Made by a program: the position numbers and the translations under genes
Source of the DNA: Dehalococcoidia bacterium UBA7891
GTDB lineage: Bacteria; Chloroflexota; Dehalococcoidia; Lucifugimonadales; UBA826
DNA length: 18,941 bases
Assembly: GCA_002500485.1 (NCBI GenBank)
Contig: DLRJ01000156.1
Coordinates: forward strand, 1-18,941
Direction of reading: 5' to 3'
In this document: positions 7,192 through 15,862 of the stretch, one piece after another
Layout: every line of letters starts with the position of its first letter
Numbering within the stretch: position 1 is the stretch's first letter
Notes under the pieces: model-generated
The model's input: only the letters and a program-made list of their open reading frames with translations
Databases searched by the model: none
What the model was told of the DNA's origin: nothing

Positions 7192-8559
7192 CTATTTACC
7201 GACCGATGGTGCTTTGGGTTGCCAGACGGGACCAAACATATTTAGCGAAAGTCCCGTGCCAATAACTAGTAGTCCGATTCCTACCCCCCAAAATATTACT
7301 GAAAGATCCCATAATAATAGAACGGATAAAATACCAACCGAACAAACAAGAATTAATCTCGCTAAGCTTATCAGGACCGGTATAACCATATGTCCAGTAC
7401 CTTGATTGGCAAAATATAACGCCTGTCCTCCTCCAAAAAACCCATAAAAGGGCCCTGCAATAACAAAGTACAATGCTCCGTGCTTATAGACTTCTGGATC
7501 TGAGGTAAATCTATCAAGCCATAAACCAGGTTCGATGGCTGATCCTAATCCAATGACTGAGGTAATGACAAAAGTAGCAGCACAACCCATCCAAGCGATT
7601 TTTCTTGCTCTCATGAATTGTTTTGCACCAAAATTAGCCCCAACCGCAATGGTCACTATGCTACCAATACCAAAGGCGATGGGTGTAAGAATAATTTCTA
7701 ATCGGCTTCCTAAACCATACCCCGCAAGAGCCTCATCTCCATATCGTCCGATGACCCACGTTACCACTACCACTGAGAGAGCTATAGAAGTACTATTGAT
7801 TAGACCGATCCCACCAACCTTCATAATGTCTCGAACGGCACGTATATTGAATTTATAGGGTCTTAATTTTATATCCAATTTGTTCCCAGTCATAACATAA
7901 ACCATGTATCCTCCAGCCACTGAGTGACACATCACTGTAGCAACAGCTGGCCCCGATATACCAATCGCTGGAAATGGCCCCCAGCCTAAAGTAAGTGACC
8001 CAGATAGTATGATTTGAGAAATACTGCTAATTATTACTATTTTAGAAAGTAAGAAAATTTGCCCAATGGCCCGAAGCCATGAGGAACCAACAAAAAACAA
8101 CCAACCCATGAATGCTGCTCCAAAAAGCACTCGTGCGTACGAGACAGAGCCATCCAGCACCTCTCCCCTAGCCCCTAGAATTGAGAATATAGGCCGGCAA
8201 AAGATTCCCAACACCAAGGTGTACATCGCAGCCATCACCACCATTATCAATAGTGAATGCCATGCTGCCTCTTCGGCCTTTTCCTTATCACCGGCACCCA
8301 AAGCCCTCGAAAGCGAAGAAGCTACCCCTCCTCCAATCGCACCGGCGGACATCATTTGAAGAAGCGACTGGAAAGGGAAAACGACTGCCAGGCTAGCCAA
8401 TGCGGTTGTTCCCAATTGGCCGACAAATTTTGCATCCGACAAAATAATGGATGTCATGGTGATGATCGCAATGGAATTTGGGATAGCTAATTTTACTAAC
8501 ATCCCAACTATAGAAGCCTCTAATAGAAATTTAACACTGTCAGAATTTGATGATTGCAT
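7192..8559 (-). CDS. MATE family multidrug/metabolite exporter
   Basis: This integral membrane protein of about 455 residues has around 12 hydrophobic segments in two homologous halves, as expected for a MATE (multidrug and toxic compound extrusion) antiporter. Family-like features are an N-terminal LAIPNSIAI helix, the first-half cytoplasmic loop SSLSRALGAGDKEKAEE (about 81-97), and the matching second-half loop VGANFGAKQFMRARKIAW. Such proteins export cationic drugs or metabolites with Na+ or H+ influx; this one's substrate is unknown. The frame extends upstream to a TTG at 8637, but the ATG at 8559 (MQSSNSDSV...) gives the normal MATE length and has AGGAAAAGAG just upstream, so I chose it. 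It is divergent from the ThDP enzyme and convergent with the prenyl synthase. Confidence 0.92.
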   Translation of the reverse strand: MQSSNSDSVKFLLEASIVGMLVKLAIPNSIAIITMTSIILSDAKFVGQLGTTALASLAVVFPFQSLLQMMSAGAIGGGVASSLSRALGAGDKEKAEEAAWHSLLIMVVMAAMYTLVLGIFCRPIFSILGARGEVLDGSVSYARVLFGAAFMGWLFFVGSSWLRAIGQIFLLSKIVIISSISQIILSGSLTLGWGPFPAIGISGPAVATVMCHSVAGGYMVYVMTGNKLDIKLRPYKFNIRAVRDIMKVGGIGLINSTSIALSVVVVTWVIGRYGDEALAGYGLGSRLEIILTPIAFGIGSIVTIAVGANFGAKQFMRARKIAWMGCAATFVITSVIGLGSAIEPGLWLDRFTSDPEVYKHGALYFVIAGPFYGFFGGGQALYFANQGTGHMVIPVLISLARLILVCSVGILSVLLLWDLSVIFWGVGIGLLVIGTGLSLNMFGPVWQPKAPSVGK

Positions 8560-8672
8560 TGAAGAAAACTCTTTTCCTAAAATTTGGCAACCTAACAATT
8601 GTATGATATTGAAAACCCATGTGAGATAATCCAACAAATTCTTATGAACTTATGTGGTCGAGAAGGTGAAAA

Positions 8673-10289
8673 ATGGCCGGTTTAAACGGTGCTCAAGCAA
8701 TGTTCCAGCAGTTAGTTATGGAAGGTGTCACTGACATTTTTTCCTTGCCTGGTGCTCAAATTATGTCTGCTTTTGATGTTCTCCATGAAATGCAAGACCA
8801 AATCAATCTTGTACACACAAGGCACGAACAAGCAACTACATATATGGCTGATGGTTACGCAAAAGTCTCAGGTAAGCCAGGAGTTGCGATGGTAGTGCCT
8901 GGGCCTGGAGCCCTGAACGCCAGCGCTGGCCTTGGGACCGCTTATGCCTCTTCCAGTCCGGTGCTTCTTATTTCAGGGCAAATCCCCAGTACCCTTTTAG
9001 GAAAGGATACCGGACAACTTCATGAAGTATCTGAACAGTTGGATGTCTTTAAGCCCATAACGAAATGGAACCATAGAATATCTGATGTTTCTGAAGTTCC
9101 TGCAGCGGTTCATGAGGCTTTCAGGCAAATGACCACGGGAAGGCCCGGCCCGGTTGAACTGGAAATAGCTCCCGACATTTTGACACAGCCAGGGAGTGTC
9201 GATTTAGTTGAAAAGGAATTATACCCACACCCTAAAGCCACTAGGGAACAAATCATAGCTGCAGTAAAACTGATCTCATCTGCGGAATCTCCTACTATTG
9301 TTGCTGGAGGTGGGAGTGTTTCCTCTGGTGCATCTGAACAGGTACGTCGGCTAGCAGAGCTCCTTCAAATTCCCGTAATGACCTCCCCGCAAGCAAAAGG
9401 GATTATCCCAGAAGATAGTCATTTAGCAGCGGGCGTCAATTCCGCCGTTGGTCCAGCCAAGACAGTTCTCCCAGACACAGATTTAGTCATAGCCATAGGT
9501 ACAAGACTATCTCTCAGAGGCATCTCAGCAGACGAGATGCCACCAGTTCTCCAAATCGATGTTGAGCAAGATCAAATAGGTAAACAATACCCTGCAGAGC
9601 TAGGCATCGTTGGAGATGCTGCGGAAACCTTAACAGCCTTGATCGGTGCTTTATCTGTAGATGACTCTAAGTTGCCCAAACGCCGTGAAAGGGCTGAAAG
9701 ACTGAAAAAACAATTTGCAGATGAAGTGATTAGGCTTGCGTCGCCGCAAGTTTCAGTTATAGATAAGATATCCAATGTCTTACCGGACAATGCAATAGTA
9801 GTACAAGGTATGACCAACATCGGATATTGGAGTAGCGCGGCTCTACCAATGGATAACACTAGAAATTATGTCACATCATCATATTTTGGGACTTTAGGCT
9901 ACGCCTTCCCTACAGCATTAGGTTGCCAAACGGCCTTCCCTGAAAGGAAGGTTGTGGCCCTCTGCGGTGATGGTGGTTTTATGTACAGCCCTCAGGAACT
10001 TTCTACTGCGATGAGGTACGGGCTCAACACTGTCGCAGTGGTGTTTAATAATGGGGCGTACGGTGCTTCAAAGTGGGATCAGCAGCACCAGTTCAATGGC
10101 CGATTTATAGGAACGGACCTGTTCAACCCAGATTTTGTCGCAATGGCGAAATCCTTTGGTGCTGAAGGTATAAAAACCGACGCTGATAGTATTGAAGAAG
10201 GTCTCGCTGAGGCTCTCGCATTAGACAAACCTACCCTACTAGAGGTCGAGATCCAAAACATGATGCCGCCCTTCCAAATAGTAGAATAG
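8673..10289 (+). CDS. Thiamine diphosphate-dependent enzyme, acetolactate synthase large-subunit family
   Basis: The 538-residue protein has the three-domain layout of the ThDP 2-oxoacid decarboxylase/synthase family. The N-terminal pyrimidine-binding domain carries the catalytic Glu52 (TRHEQAT) and the VVPGPGALNA loop (74-83). The central domain (about 190-330) has the family-like IDVEQDQIGKQYP and GIVGDAAETL segments. The C-terminal diphosphate-binding domain has the motif GDG...NN (Gly432-Asp433-Gly434 to Asn459-Asn460) and ELSTAMRY. The length is close to IlvB-like enzymes (about 550). No small regulatory subunit gene lies beside it, so I hesitate to call it ilvB. It may be a catabolic relative such as a benzoylformate decarboxylase-like enzyme. 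The ATG has a good SD (GAAGGTG, 8662-8668, spacing 4). It ends 16 nt from the convergent M81 gene. Confidence 0.9.
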   Translation: MAGLNGAQAMFQQLVMEGVTDIFSLPGAQIMSAFDVLHEMQDQINLVHTRHEQATTYMADGYAKVSGKPGVAMVVPGPGALNASAGLGTAYASSSPVLLISGQIPSTLLGKDTGQLHEVSEQLDVFKPITKWNHRISDVSEVPAAVHEAFRQMTTGRPGPVELEIAPDILTQPGSVDLVEKELYPHPKATREQIIAAVKLISSAESPTIVAGGGSVSSGASEQVRRLAELLQIPVMTSPQAKGIIPEDSHLAAGVNSAVGPAKTVLPDTDLVIAIGTRLSLRGISADEMPPVLQIDVEQDQIGKQYPAELGIVGDAAETLTALIGALSVDDSKLPKRRERAERLKKQFADEVIRLASPQVSVIDKISNVLPDNAIVVQGMTNIGYWSSAALPMDNTRNYVTSSYFGTLGYAFPTALGCQTAFPERKVVALCGDGGFMYSPQELSTAMRYGLNTVAVVFNNGAYGASKWDQQHQFNGRFIGTDLFNPDFVAMAKSFGAEGIKTDADSIEEGLAEALALDKPTLLEVEIQNMMPPFQIVE

Positions 10290-10305
10290 TTAATCTATAT
10301 CAAGT

Positions 10306-11796
10306 TCAATCCGGGTCATAAGAAGCTAGGTCCTCAAACGGGTATAGATTGCTTCGTCTCCTTCGATATTCAAAGAAGTTCAAATCCGAAGTTGTAACAC
10401 CTGGGGTGTTAACTAAAAGAATTTCCTTTGCTATCGGCTGGTATGCCGGCCTTGGCGAGACTACGCCTTTGGCCACTACAACCCTGTATTTTTCTGGATA
10501 AACTCCGACAGAATACATTTGCTCCCGACTTGTATTTCCACATCTCAGAGACGTCAAAACCAAGGTATGGTCATCGTCAGTGTCAAGTACTGCCGTTAGG
10601 CCACCGTCATAATACTTGAATCCTCCGTGAGTGGGGCGGTCGTCCTCAAATTTCCCATTAAAAAGGGTCCTAACTATTCCAGTAACACTTACGGGCAACC
10701 CGTGCATATCATCGGTTTTAGCACCTACATCCACAGTCACTTCGGAACCCACCCCGGCACTAACACATGCCTTCACTGATTTTGGGTCCCACAAAGTCTG
10801 GAGGTACCCTTTAATACCCATACTTTTTGCAAGACTCAATATGTGAGTGGAATCAGCACTACTGCCCGCCCCGATATTATCTCCGACATCCATTAGGACA
10901 TATGGACCATCTTCCTGATTTATGTATTTTTTGTCTGCGTATGACAAAGCATCTTCAATTGAAGGGGTATCTCCGACAAACTGGTCCCTGATATTCCAGG
11001 CTTCCCTAGCCATCCATTGAGAAGCCTCCTTGGCAGCTTCTATGTCTCCATCAGATACAGAAATAAACCCCATTCCCATTTCTTCTACGTCAGCATATGG
11101 GTAACCTTCAGCAACACTTCCATGAATTATGTTTGGAAAGGAAAGAGTCTTATCGAGTTTTTCCATAACGGATTTCATGGGATCTTCATCGGTAAATTGC
11201 TTAACTATATTAATTACAACAGGGGGGATTTCTAACCACAGGACCGGGTCAATCTTTCCTTTGATAGAATCTCGTATCATTTCGGCGCATTCAAATGCCC
11301 TTATTTTCGGATCTAAATGTGGATTTGTCCTATAAACAGTCGCAACGTCAATATTTTCAATCATTTTCCGAGAAAGATTAGCATGCATATCTACACTCAA
11401 TCCAACCTTCACGTCGGGGCCTATCAAAGTTCTAACCCTTTCAGCGATTTCACCATCGGCATCAGGATAGTGTTCGGACACTGCTGCTCCGTGCAATGAT
11501 AGTAATACTCCATCCCAGGGTCCATGGGTCTCCAGTAAGGAAAGCATTTCCTTACTTATAGATTCGAAGGCATCGGCGGTTATTGTGCCAATCGGGCCTG
11601 TAATCGCAAATATGAGAGGCACTACCTCCACATCTTTATCCTCTCCTATCTGTAAAAATCCGGCGTTAGTAGTTTGGGATGTTTGATATTCTCGGGTTAT
11701 CTCCTCCTTTCTATAGATGTTGAAGGCAGCATAGTCGGCAACCACTTTTGAAAAAGTGTTTGTTTCATGATAAATCCCCAACAATGCAAGCTTCAT
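10306..11796 (-). CDS. M81 family metallohydrolase (MlrC / microcystinase C-like)
   Basis: The 496-residue protein matches the M81/MlrC family from end to end. The N-terminus GIYHETNTFSK (7-17) is diagnostic. Candidate zinc ligands are Asp136 and His138 in SVDMHANLS and His160 in YRTNPHLDP. The second conserved domain contains VLMDVGDNIGAGSSADSTHIL (about 300-320), and the C-terminus has RPAYQPIAKEILLVNTPGVTTSDL. The founding member cleaves a linear peptide during microcystin breakdown, but most members lie in organisms that never meet microcystin, so the true substrate is open (a small peptide or other amide). No signal peptide is visible. The ATG start has GAAGGTG with 8-nt spacing and a perfect TATAAT upstream. 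It is divergent from the class III aminotransferase, which may work in the same catabolic route. Confidence 0.92.
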   Translation of the reverse strand: MKLALLGIYHETNTFSKVVADYAAFNIYRKEEITREYQTSQTTNAGFLQIGEDKDVEVVPLIFAITGPIGTITADAFESISKEMLSLLETHGPWDGVLLSLHGAAVSEHYPDADGEIAERVRTLIGPDVKVGLSVDMHANLSRKMIENIDVATVYRTNPHLDPKIRAFECAEMIRDSIKGKIDPVLWLEIPPVVINIVKQFTDEDPMKSVMEKLDKTLSFPNIIHGSVAEGYPYADVEEMGMGFISVSDGDIEAAKEASQWMAREAWNIRDQFVGDTPSIEDALSYADKKYINQEDGPYVLMDVGDNIGAGSSADSTHILSLAKSMGIKGYLQTLWDPKSVKACVSAGVGSEVTVDVGAKTDDMHGLPVSVTGIVRTLFNGKFEDDRPTHGGFKYYDGGLTAVLDTDDDHTLVLTSLRCGNTSREQMYSVGVYPEKYRVVVAKGVVSPRPAYQPIAKEILLVNTPGVTTSDLNFFEYRRRRSNLYPFEDLASYDPD

Positions 11797-11835
11797 CTTT
11801 GAGCACCTTCAATTTCTTGTTTATTAAGTTTGTGT

Positions 11836-11841
11836 ATTATA
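11836..11841 (-). promoter_or_regulatory. Candidate -10 box for the M81 gene
   Basis: On the minus strand a perfect TATAAT lies about 40 nt before the M81 start codon in the 108-nt divergent gap. No good -35 is present at 16-18 bp. On the plus strand a TATAAG at 11858-11863 could serve the aminotransferase, also without a clear -35. Confidence 0.4.
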
Positions 11842-11904
11842 GGTCTTTGTAGTTGGATATAAGTCACCGCAGCTACCAGAGGCAATTTAAGGAGAGACCT
11901 ATAT

Positions 11905-13224
11905 ATGGACCGGGAACATTCATATGATATCAGTGGTGAGCTATACAACAGAGCTCTTAATTCTCTCGCGGGTGGGGTTAATTCCAATGTACGCTTGACC
12001 GAGACACCTCATCCTCTGTTTTACGACAAGGCCAAAGGCAGTAAAATTTATGATGTTGATGGAAACCAATACATCGATTACGTCCTAGGGCAAGGGCCTA
12101 TGATTTTTGGCCACTCACCTGATTTCCTCCTACAGGCGGTAGCAGAAGCATCAGAGTCAGGGCAACTTTTCGCAGGCCAACATTTACTGGAATTAGAAGC
12201 TGCTGAGGCAGTGAAAAGCCTGGTTCCAAATGCTGAACTGGTCCGATTTGCAAGTTCAGGAACAGAGGCGGTTGAGGCTGCCTTTCGTCTCGCAAGGGCA
12301 TTTACACGGAGGAACGTAATAATAAAATTTGAAGGCCAATATCACGGTTGGTCAGATGGTGTGTTATTCAATACAGCGGCTCCTCTCACTCCTCTTGATA
12401 GCAATATCTTTCCCGAGGTTGAACCTATGAGCGAAGGAATCGTCGATCATTCTGAATCCGCTCTGATAATTTTACCCTGGAACAACTTTGAAGCGATAGA
12501 TGCAGTCTTTGAACAAAGGGGTAACGAAATCGCAGCGGTTATTACAGAACCAATCATGTGCAACACAAATTGCATAATGCCAAAACCTGGTTACCTGCAG
12601 CACTTAAAAAAATCTTGCGAACGTAATGACTCCTTACTTATATTTGATGAGGTTATAACAGGATTTAGGGTCGATGCAGGTGGAGCTCAATCCCTTTTTG
12701 GTATCACCCCACATTTGGCCACTTTTGCTAAAGCTGCTGCAGGAGGATTCCCCGTGTCTATACTCACTGGGAGTAAAGAAATAATGTCCTTAATTGGTAC
12801 AGGTACAGTCATGCACGGCGGAACATTAAATGCAAACGTAATGTCTATGGCTGCGACTAAATCATCGATGGAACATTTGTCAGACAGGGCAATACAAACG
12901 AATCAAAAATTACAAGATCTTGGAAAAAGACTAATGGAAGGGCTTGAAGGCATCAATTCCAGATTGGAAGCAGGAATGCTGATTCAGGGGCCCGGTTCAG
13001 TCTTCGCCGTGAGTTTCACCGATGGCAGAGAAATATCTGACTATAGGAGCCATGTCGAAAATTCAGATCCCGACAAATACGCCCTATTTGTATCAGAGAT
13101 GATGAAAAAAGGTATCAGGATAAATTCACGAGGAATTTGGTTTCTTTCAGAATCTCATACCGATGAGGATATTGAAGCTACTCTATCCGCTGCCTCGGAA
13201 GTTTTGCAATTGATTAAGTTGTGA
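11905..13224 (+). CDS. Class III PLP aminotransferase, glutamate-1-semialdehyde aminomutase-like
   Basis: The 439-residue fold-type I PLP enzyme resembles HemL: LAGGVNSNVR (21-30), AKGSKIYDVDGNQYIDYV (43-60), FASSGTEAVEAAFRLAR (115-131), EGQYHGWSD (143-151), cofactor-contacting Asp248 in IFDEVITGFR, Schiff-base Lys276 in FAKAAAGGFP, and MHGGTLNANVMSMAA (303-317). True GSA aminomutases have GKIIGGGLPVGAFGG around the lysine and a GTPLF segment near the N-terminus; both differ here, and no other haem genes are nearby. I therefore infer a related amino-acid or amine aminotransferase of unknown substrate and leave the symbol blank. The ATG start has AAGGAGAG (11889-11896) at ideal spacing. It is divergent from the M81 gene and ends 5 nt before the convergent NHL gene. 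Confidence 0.9.
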   Translation: MDREHSYDISGELYNRALNSLAGGVNSNVRLTETPHPLFYDKAKGSKIYDVDGNQYIDYVLGQGPMIFGHSPDFLLQAVAEASESGQLFAGQHLLELEAAEAVKSLVPNAELVRFASSGTEAVEAAFRLARAFTRRNVIIKFEGQYHGWSDGVLFNTAAPLTPLDSNIFPEVEPMSEGIVDHSESALIILPWNNFEAIDAVFEQRGNEIAAVITEPIMCNTNCIMPKPGYLQHLKKSCERNDSLLIFDEVITGFRVDAGGAQSLFGITPHLATFAKAAAGGFPVSILTGSKEIMSLIGTGTVMHGGTLNANVMSMAATKSSMEHLSDRAIQTNQKLQDLGKRLMEGLEGINSRLEAGMLIQGPGSVFAVSFTDGREISDYRSHVENSDPDKYALFVSEMMKKGIRINSRGIWFLSESHTDEDIEATLSAASEVLQLIKL

Positions 13225-13229
13225 GTTAG

Positions 13230-14246
13230 TTATACAGCCCTTTCAAATATCTGAACTCTATGACGATTACTCTCTGTCACGTATACCCTGCCTTCATCGT
13301 CTAATTTTACCGAGGTAGGGCCCCAAAATAGCTTTTCAATATGAGCAGATTCTTCATGTGGGTCTCCCCCAAATTGAACAGGGTTTGGTTCCAAATTCGA
13401 TCTGGATCTAGGCTCTGCTTCTTCATAATTACCTTCGAAGTATTCATCCGCCCATTTCGAGATCGTGGCTTGGCCTCTAATGGTTTGTATGAAATTACCG
13501 TTCTTGTCCAGGATCTCAAGCCTTTCATTACCCCAGTCAGTTACATAAATATAACCATCCTTATCTACAGCGACACCTGATGGGTTTTTGAACTGCCCGT
13601 CTTCTGAACCTCGGTTTCCAAAGGATCTAATGAACCCTCCACTAGAATCATATTTGGCTATGCAGTCATTCCCCCAATCGGCCACATACACAAAACCATC
13701 ACTACTAACAAAAACCCCCCATGGCATATTAAGAGTATTTCGACCTTTGTTTCCAAAGCTCAAAATAAATTTGCCATCTTTTGTAAATTTTTGAATTCTA
13801 TTATTCATATGATCCGATACGAAAAGATTACCCTCAGAATCGAACGCAATTCCAGAAGGTCCGTTTAATTCGCCTTCACCGGAACCAGCTTCACCCCAAT
13901 ATTTAATGGGGTCACCTTCATGTGAAAAGACGTTTATACGGTTATTCAATTCGTCACTGACGTAGATATTGCCCATAGAATCTGATGCCATACCGGTGGG
14001 CCACCTAAATTGGCCGAGACTTTCTCCGTAGCCACCGTAAATACCGAAATATTCACTTTCTATGTCATACATAGTTATACGTAACTGGGCAGCAGCAGGA
14101 GCATATGCCCTGCTGACAGTATGCATCCTTCCGTTTTTCCCAATAGCAGTATCTACAGGAAACATGAATCCTCTGCCATCCATGACACATATTCCTATGG
14201 TATGGCTATATTTTAGAAATGATTTTTCAGTCTGCGTTGTAGTCAC
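13230..14246 (-). CDS. NHL-repeat six-bladed beta-propeller protein
   Basis: The product is a 338-residue NHL propeller. Six repeats can be counted, each of the form P-x-G-[VI]-A-x-D-x-x-G-x-[IV]-[YF]-V-[ST]-D followed by N-R-[IV]: a degenerate one near residues 29-61, then about 82-108, 130-155, 175-201, 221-247 and 309-335. Six is the number in a closed NHL propeller. Blade 5 and blade 6 are separated by an acidic, non-repeat insert of about 50 residues (257-308). No signal peptide or membrane segment is evident. NHL propellers usually bind proteins, RNA or ligands, and some have lyase activity; none of these can be assigned here. The frame extends to a TTG at 14300 that would overlap the upstream gene by 35 nt. 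I prefer the GTG at 14246, which has GGAG 8 nt upstream and starts 19 nt after the DUF1800 stop. The two genes look like one operon. Confidence 0.88.
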   Translation of the reverse strand: MTTTQTEKSFLKYSHTIGICVMDGRGFMFPVDTAIGKNGRMHTVSRAYAPAAAQLRITMYDIESEYFGIYGGYGESLGQFRWPTGMASDSMGNIYVSDELNNRINVFSHEGDPIKYWGEAGSGEGELNGPSGIAFDSEGNLFVSDHMNNRIQKFTKDGKFILSFGNKGRNTLNMPWGVFVSSDGFVYVADWGNDCIAKYDSSGGFIRSFGNRGSEDGQFKNPSGVAVDKDGYIYVTDWGNERLEILDKNGNFIQTIRGQATISKWADEYFEGNYEEAEPRSRSNLEPNPVQFGGDPHEESAHIEKLFWGPTSVKLDDEGRVYVTESNRHRVQIFERAV

Positions 14247-14265
14247 CAAAAATACTCCACGAACA

Positions 14266-15711
14266 TCAAGATTGTTGGAATTCTGGAACAGATGCGACAA
14301 CGCTCATTAATTCGGAAATCTTTTTTGCTGCATTCTCTTTGTCTTTGACTAGATTAATGCTTGGAATCCCGTTTTCTTGAGCAAATTCAACTAAGGTATC
14401 GTATATATATTGGGAGGTTTGAATCGCTCCCAATTGATCTAAACATTTATCAACGCACACTGAAGCGGATATACACTCCCCCTCATCATCCATGACATTT
14501 TGAACAATTCTTCTCACTCCAGGTTTGGATAGGTCACCGAGATGCTGCGAGGCAAAATTGACACGCTCCGTCAAAGAACCTGTTTCAATCCATTCAAGGC
14601 CTTGGTGCCACCCTTCAACAGATGGAGGATTCAGCAGTTGCTGTCCCATAAATGTGATCTGACTATTACGTTCTGAAATACGAATATTAGGTGTCCCAAA
14701 TTCCTCAGTTGTCCTCAAGACATTACCAGCTAATTCAGCAGGACTTTTGATTTTTTTGTAATGACATGTATCAGACTTGAAAAAGTCAGAATTGAAAAGT
14801 ACCCGGATCATTTCTCCAATATCATACCCACTGTCAAAATATGCCTTTTCTAAAATAGAGATCGCTGCCAAGTCCTGGGGTTCCTTATACGGCCAAGATG
14901 GTACAGGTGGTTCATCGGCGACAAAAAAATGATATAGGTGTCTAGAGATGAATCGGGCGGTGGCGGGTTGTGCACAGATTATATCTATAATCTCTTCGCC
15001 ATTAAAATTTCCTTTGTGTCCCAAAAAGGTTTTTTCTCCCTCGTCATGATCTTCTTCTTTGTATTCATAGCGCCATGCCAATTTACCGTAGGGCATTATT
15101 GAATTTCGAACGGCCAACTGTTTTATATAATCTGAATTGGCAATACTCCAACCTGTAAAGGCTCTCGAACATTCTTTAATATCGTCTTCATTGTAGTTAC
15201 CGACTCCCATAGAAAACAGTTCCAGAAGTTCTCTACCGTAATTCTCGTTAATGGCACCATTATGATTGTCTACATTATCCAACCAAATAATCATTGCGGG
15301 GTCCCTCGATAATTTAAGCAACAGTTCGTCTAGTTTGGCCAGGCCGTGGCTGCGAAACATCCGTAATTGATCACTCATTGGTTTTCCGTTAGTTACTTTT
15401 GTGTACCCAGTCGCAAAAACGTTGTGCCAAAAAAGAGCGATTTTCTCTCTCAACGGGGAATCTGTTGATACCATCCTATACAACCAATAAGATCCCGCCC
15501 CAGTTGTATCGTGTGTCACAGATTGATCAGGAAAATATCTCCTGACCAACGCGTTATCGATCCGGGATGAATCCTCATTATCGATCAAAGAATCTACGAC
15601 CCTGTCATATCCTATTGAAATATATTGGTCGAGTTGTTCTTTTGTAGCACCAAACCCGGCTCTTCTAAGTAAATGAGCCATCAATTTTACATCAGTACTC
15701 GCGCTTACCAT
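14266..15711 (-). CDS. DUF1800 family protein
   Basis: The 481-residue protein has the conserved DUF1800 order: HLLRRAGFGAT near the N-terminus, PLREKIALFWHNVFAT (about 86-101), DNHNGAINENYGRELLELFS (about 148-167), RAFTGW (183-188), and the C-terminal GQQLLNPPSVEGW. The function of DUF1800 is not established. Elsewhere it is commonly found beside DUF1501 (a sulfatase-like, often Tat-exported protein), in gene sets linked to polymer or surface metabolism. Here no DUF1501 gene is next to it; an NHL propeller gene follows instead. No signal peptide is evident. The frame extends to an ATG at 15756 without an SD. The ATG at 15711 has GGGGAG with 8-nt spacing, so I use it. It is divergent from the alpha/beta hydrolase at 15863. 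Confidence 0.9.
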   Translation of the reverse strand: MVSASTDVKLMAHLLRRAGFGATKEQLDQYISIGYDRVVDSLIDNEDSSRIDNALVRRYFPDQSVTHDTTGAGSYWLYRMVSTDSPLREKIALFWHNVFATGYTKVTNGKPMSDQLRMFRSHGLAKLDELLLKLSRDPAMIIWLDNVDNHNGAINENYGRELLELFSMGVGNYNEDDIKECSRAFTGWSIANSDYIKQLAVRNSIMPYGKLAWRYEYKEEDHDEGEKTFLGHKGNFNGEEIIDIICAQPATARFISRHLYHFFVADEPPVPSWPYKEPQDLAAISILEKAYFDSGYDIGEMIRVLFNSDFFKSDTCHYKKIKSPAELAGNVLRTTEEFGTPNIRISERNSQITFMGQQLLNPPSVEGWHQGLEWIETGSLTERVNFASQHLGDLSKPGVRRIVQNVMDDEGECISASVCVDKCLDQLGAIQTSQYIYDTLVEFAQENGIPSINLVKDKENAAKKISELMSVVASVPEFQQS

Positions 15712-15862
15712 TGGTTTCACTCCCCTCAGCCATCCAAGTTTCAAGTAATTTATCATAAATCTTGGTTGTATTCATAACTATCATAGGTTTTTTCATCTGT
15801 TCTTATGTAATATAGAGTTTTCGCTAAATTATCGGAATAAATGATCCATCTGGGAGCTTCGA

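Noticed and set aside
7535..7858. Plus-strand 107-codon frame
   Set aside because: It is a shadow of the MATE gene, with low-complexity Pro/Ile/Met composition.
8599..8630. TTGTAT / GATAAT as a promoter for the ThDP gene
   Set aside because: The spacer is 20 bp and the -35 is poor; the nearer TTGAAA (8609) leaves only 10 bp. Not strong enough to list.
8560..8637. TTG start giving the MATE protein 26 more residues
   Set aside because: The ATG at 8559 has an SD and gives the normal family length; the extension lies in the divergent promoter region.
10290..10305. Bidirectional terminator between ThDP and M81 genes
   Set aside because: The 16-nt gap has no inverted repeat and no T-run.
14247..14300. 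TTG start for the NHL gene overlapping DUF1800 by 35 nt
   Set aside because: The GTG at 14246 has GGAG at 8-nt spacing and starts just after the upstream stop.
15712..15756. Upstream ATG for DUF1800
   Set aside because: No SD is present; the ATG at 15711 has GGGGAG at ideal spacing and the conserved domain begins soon after it.
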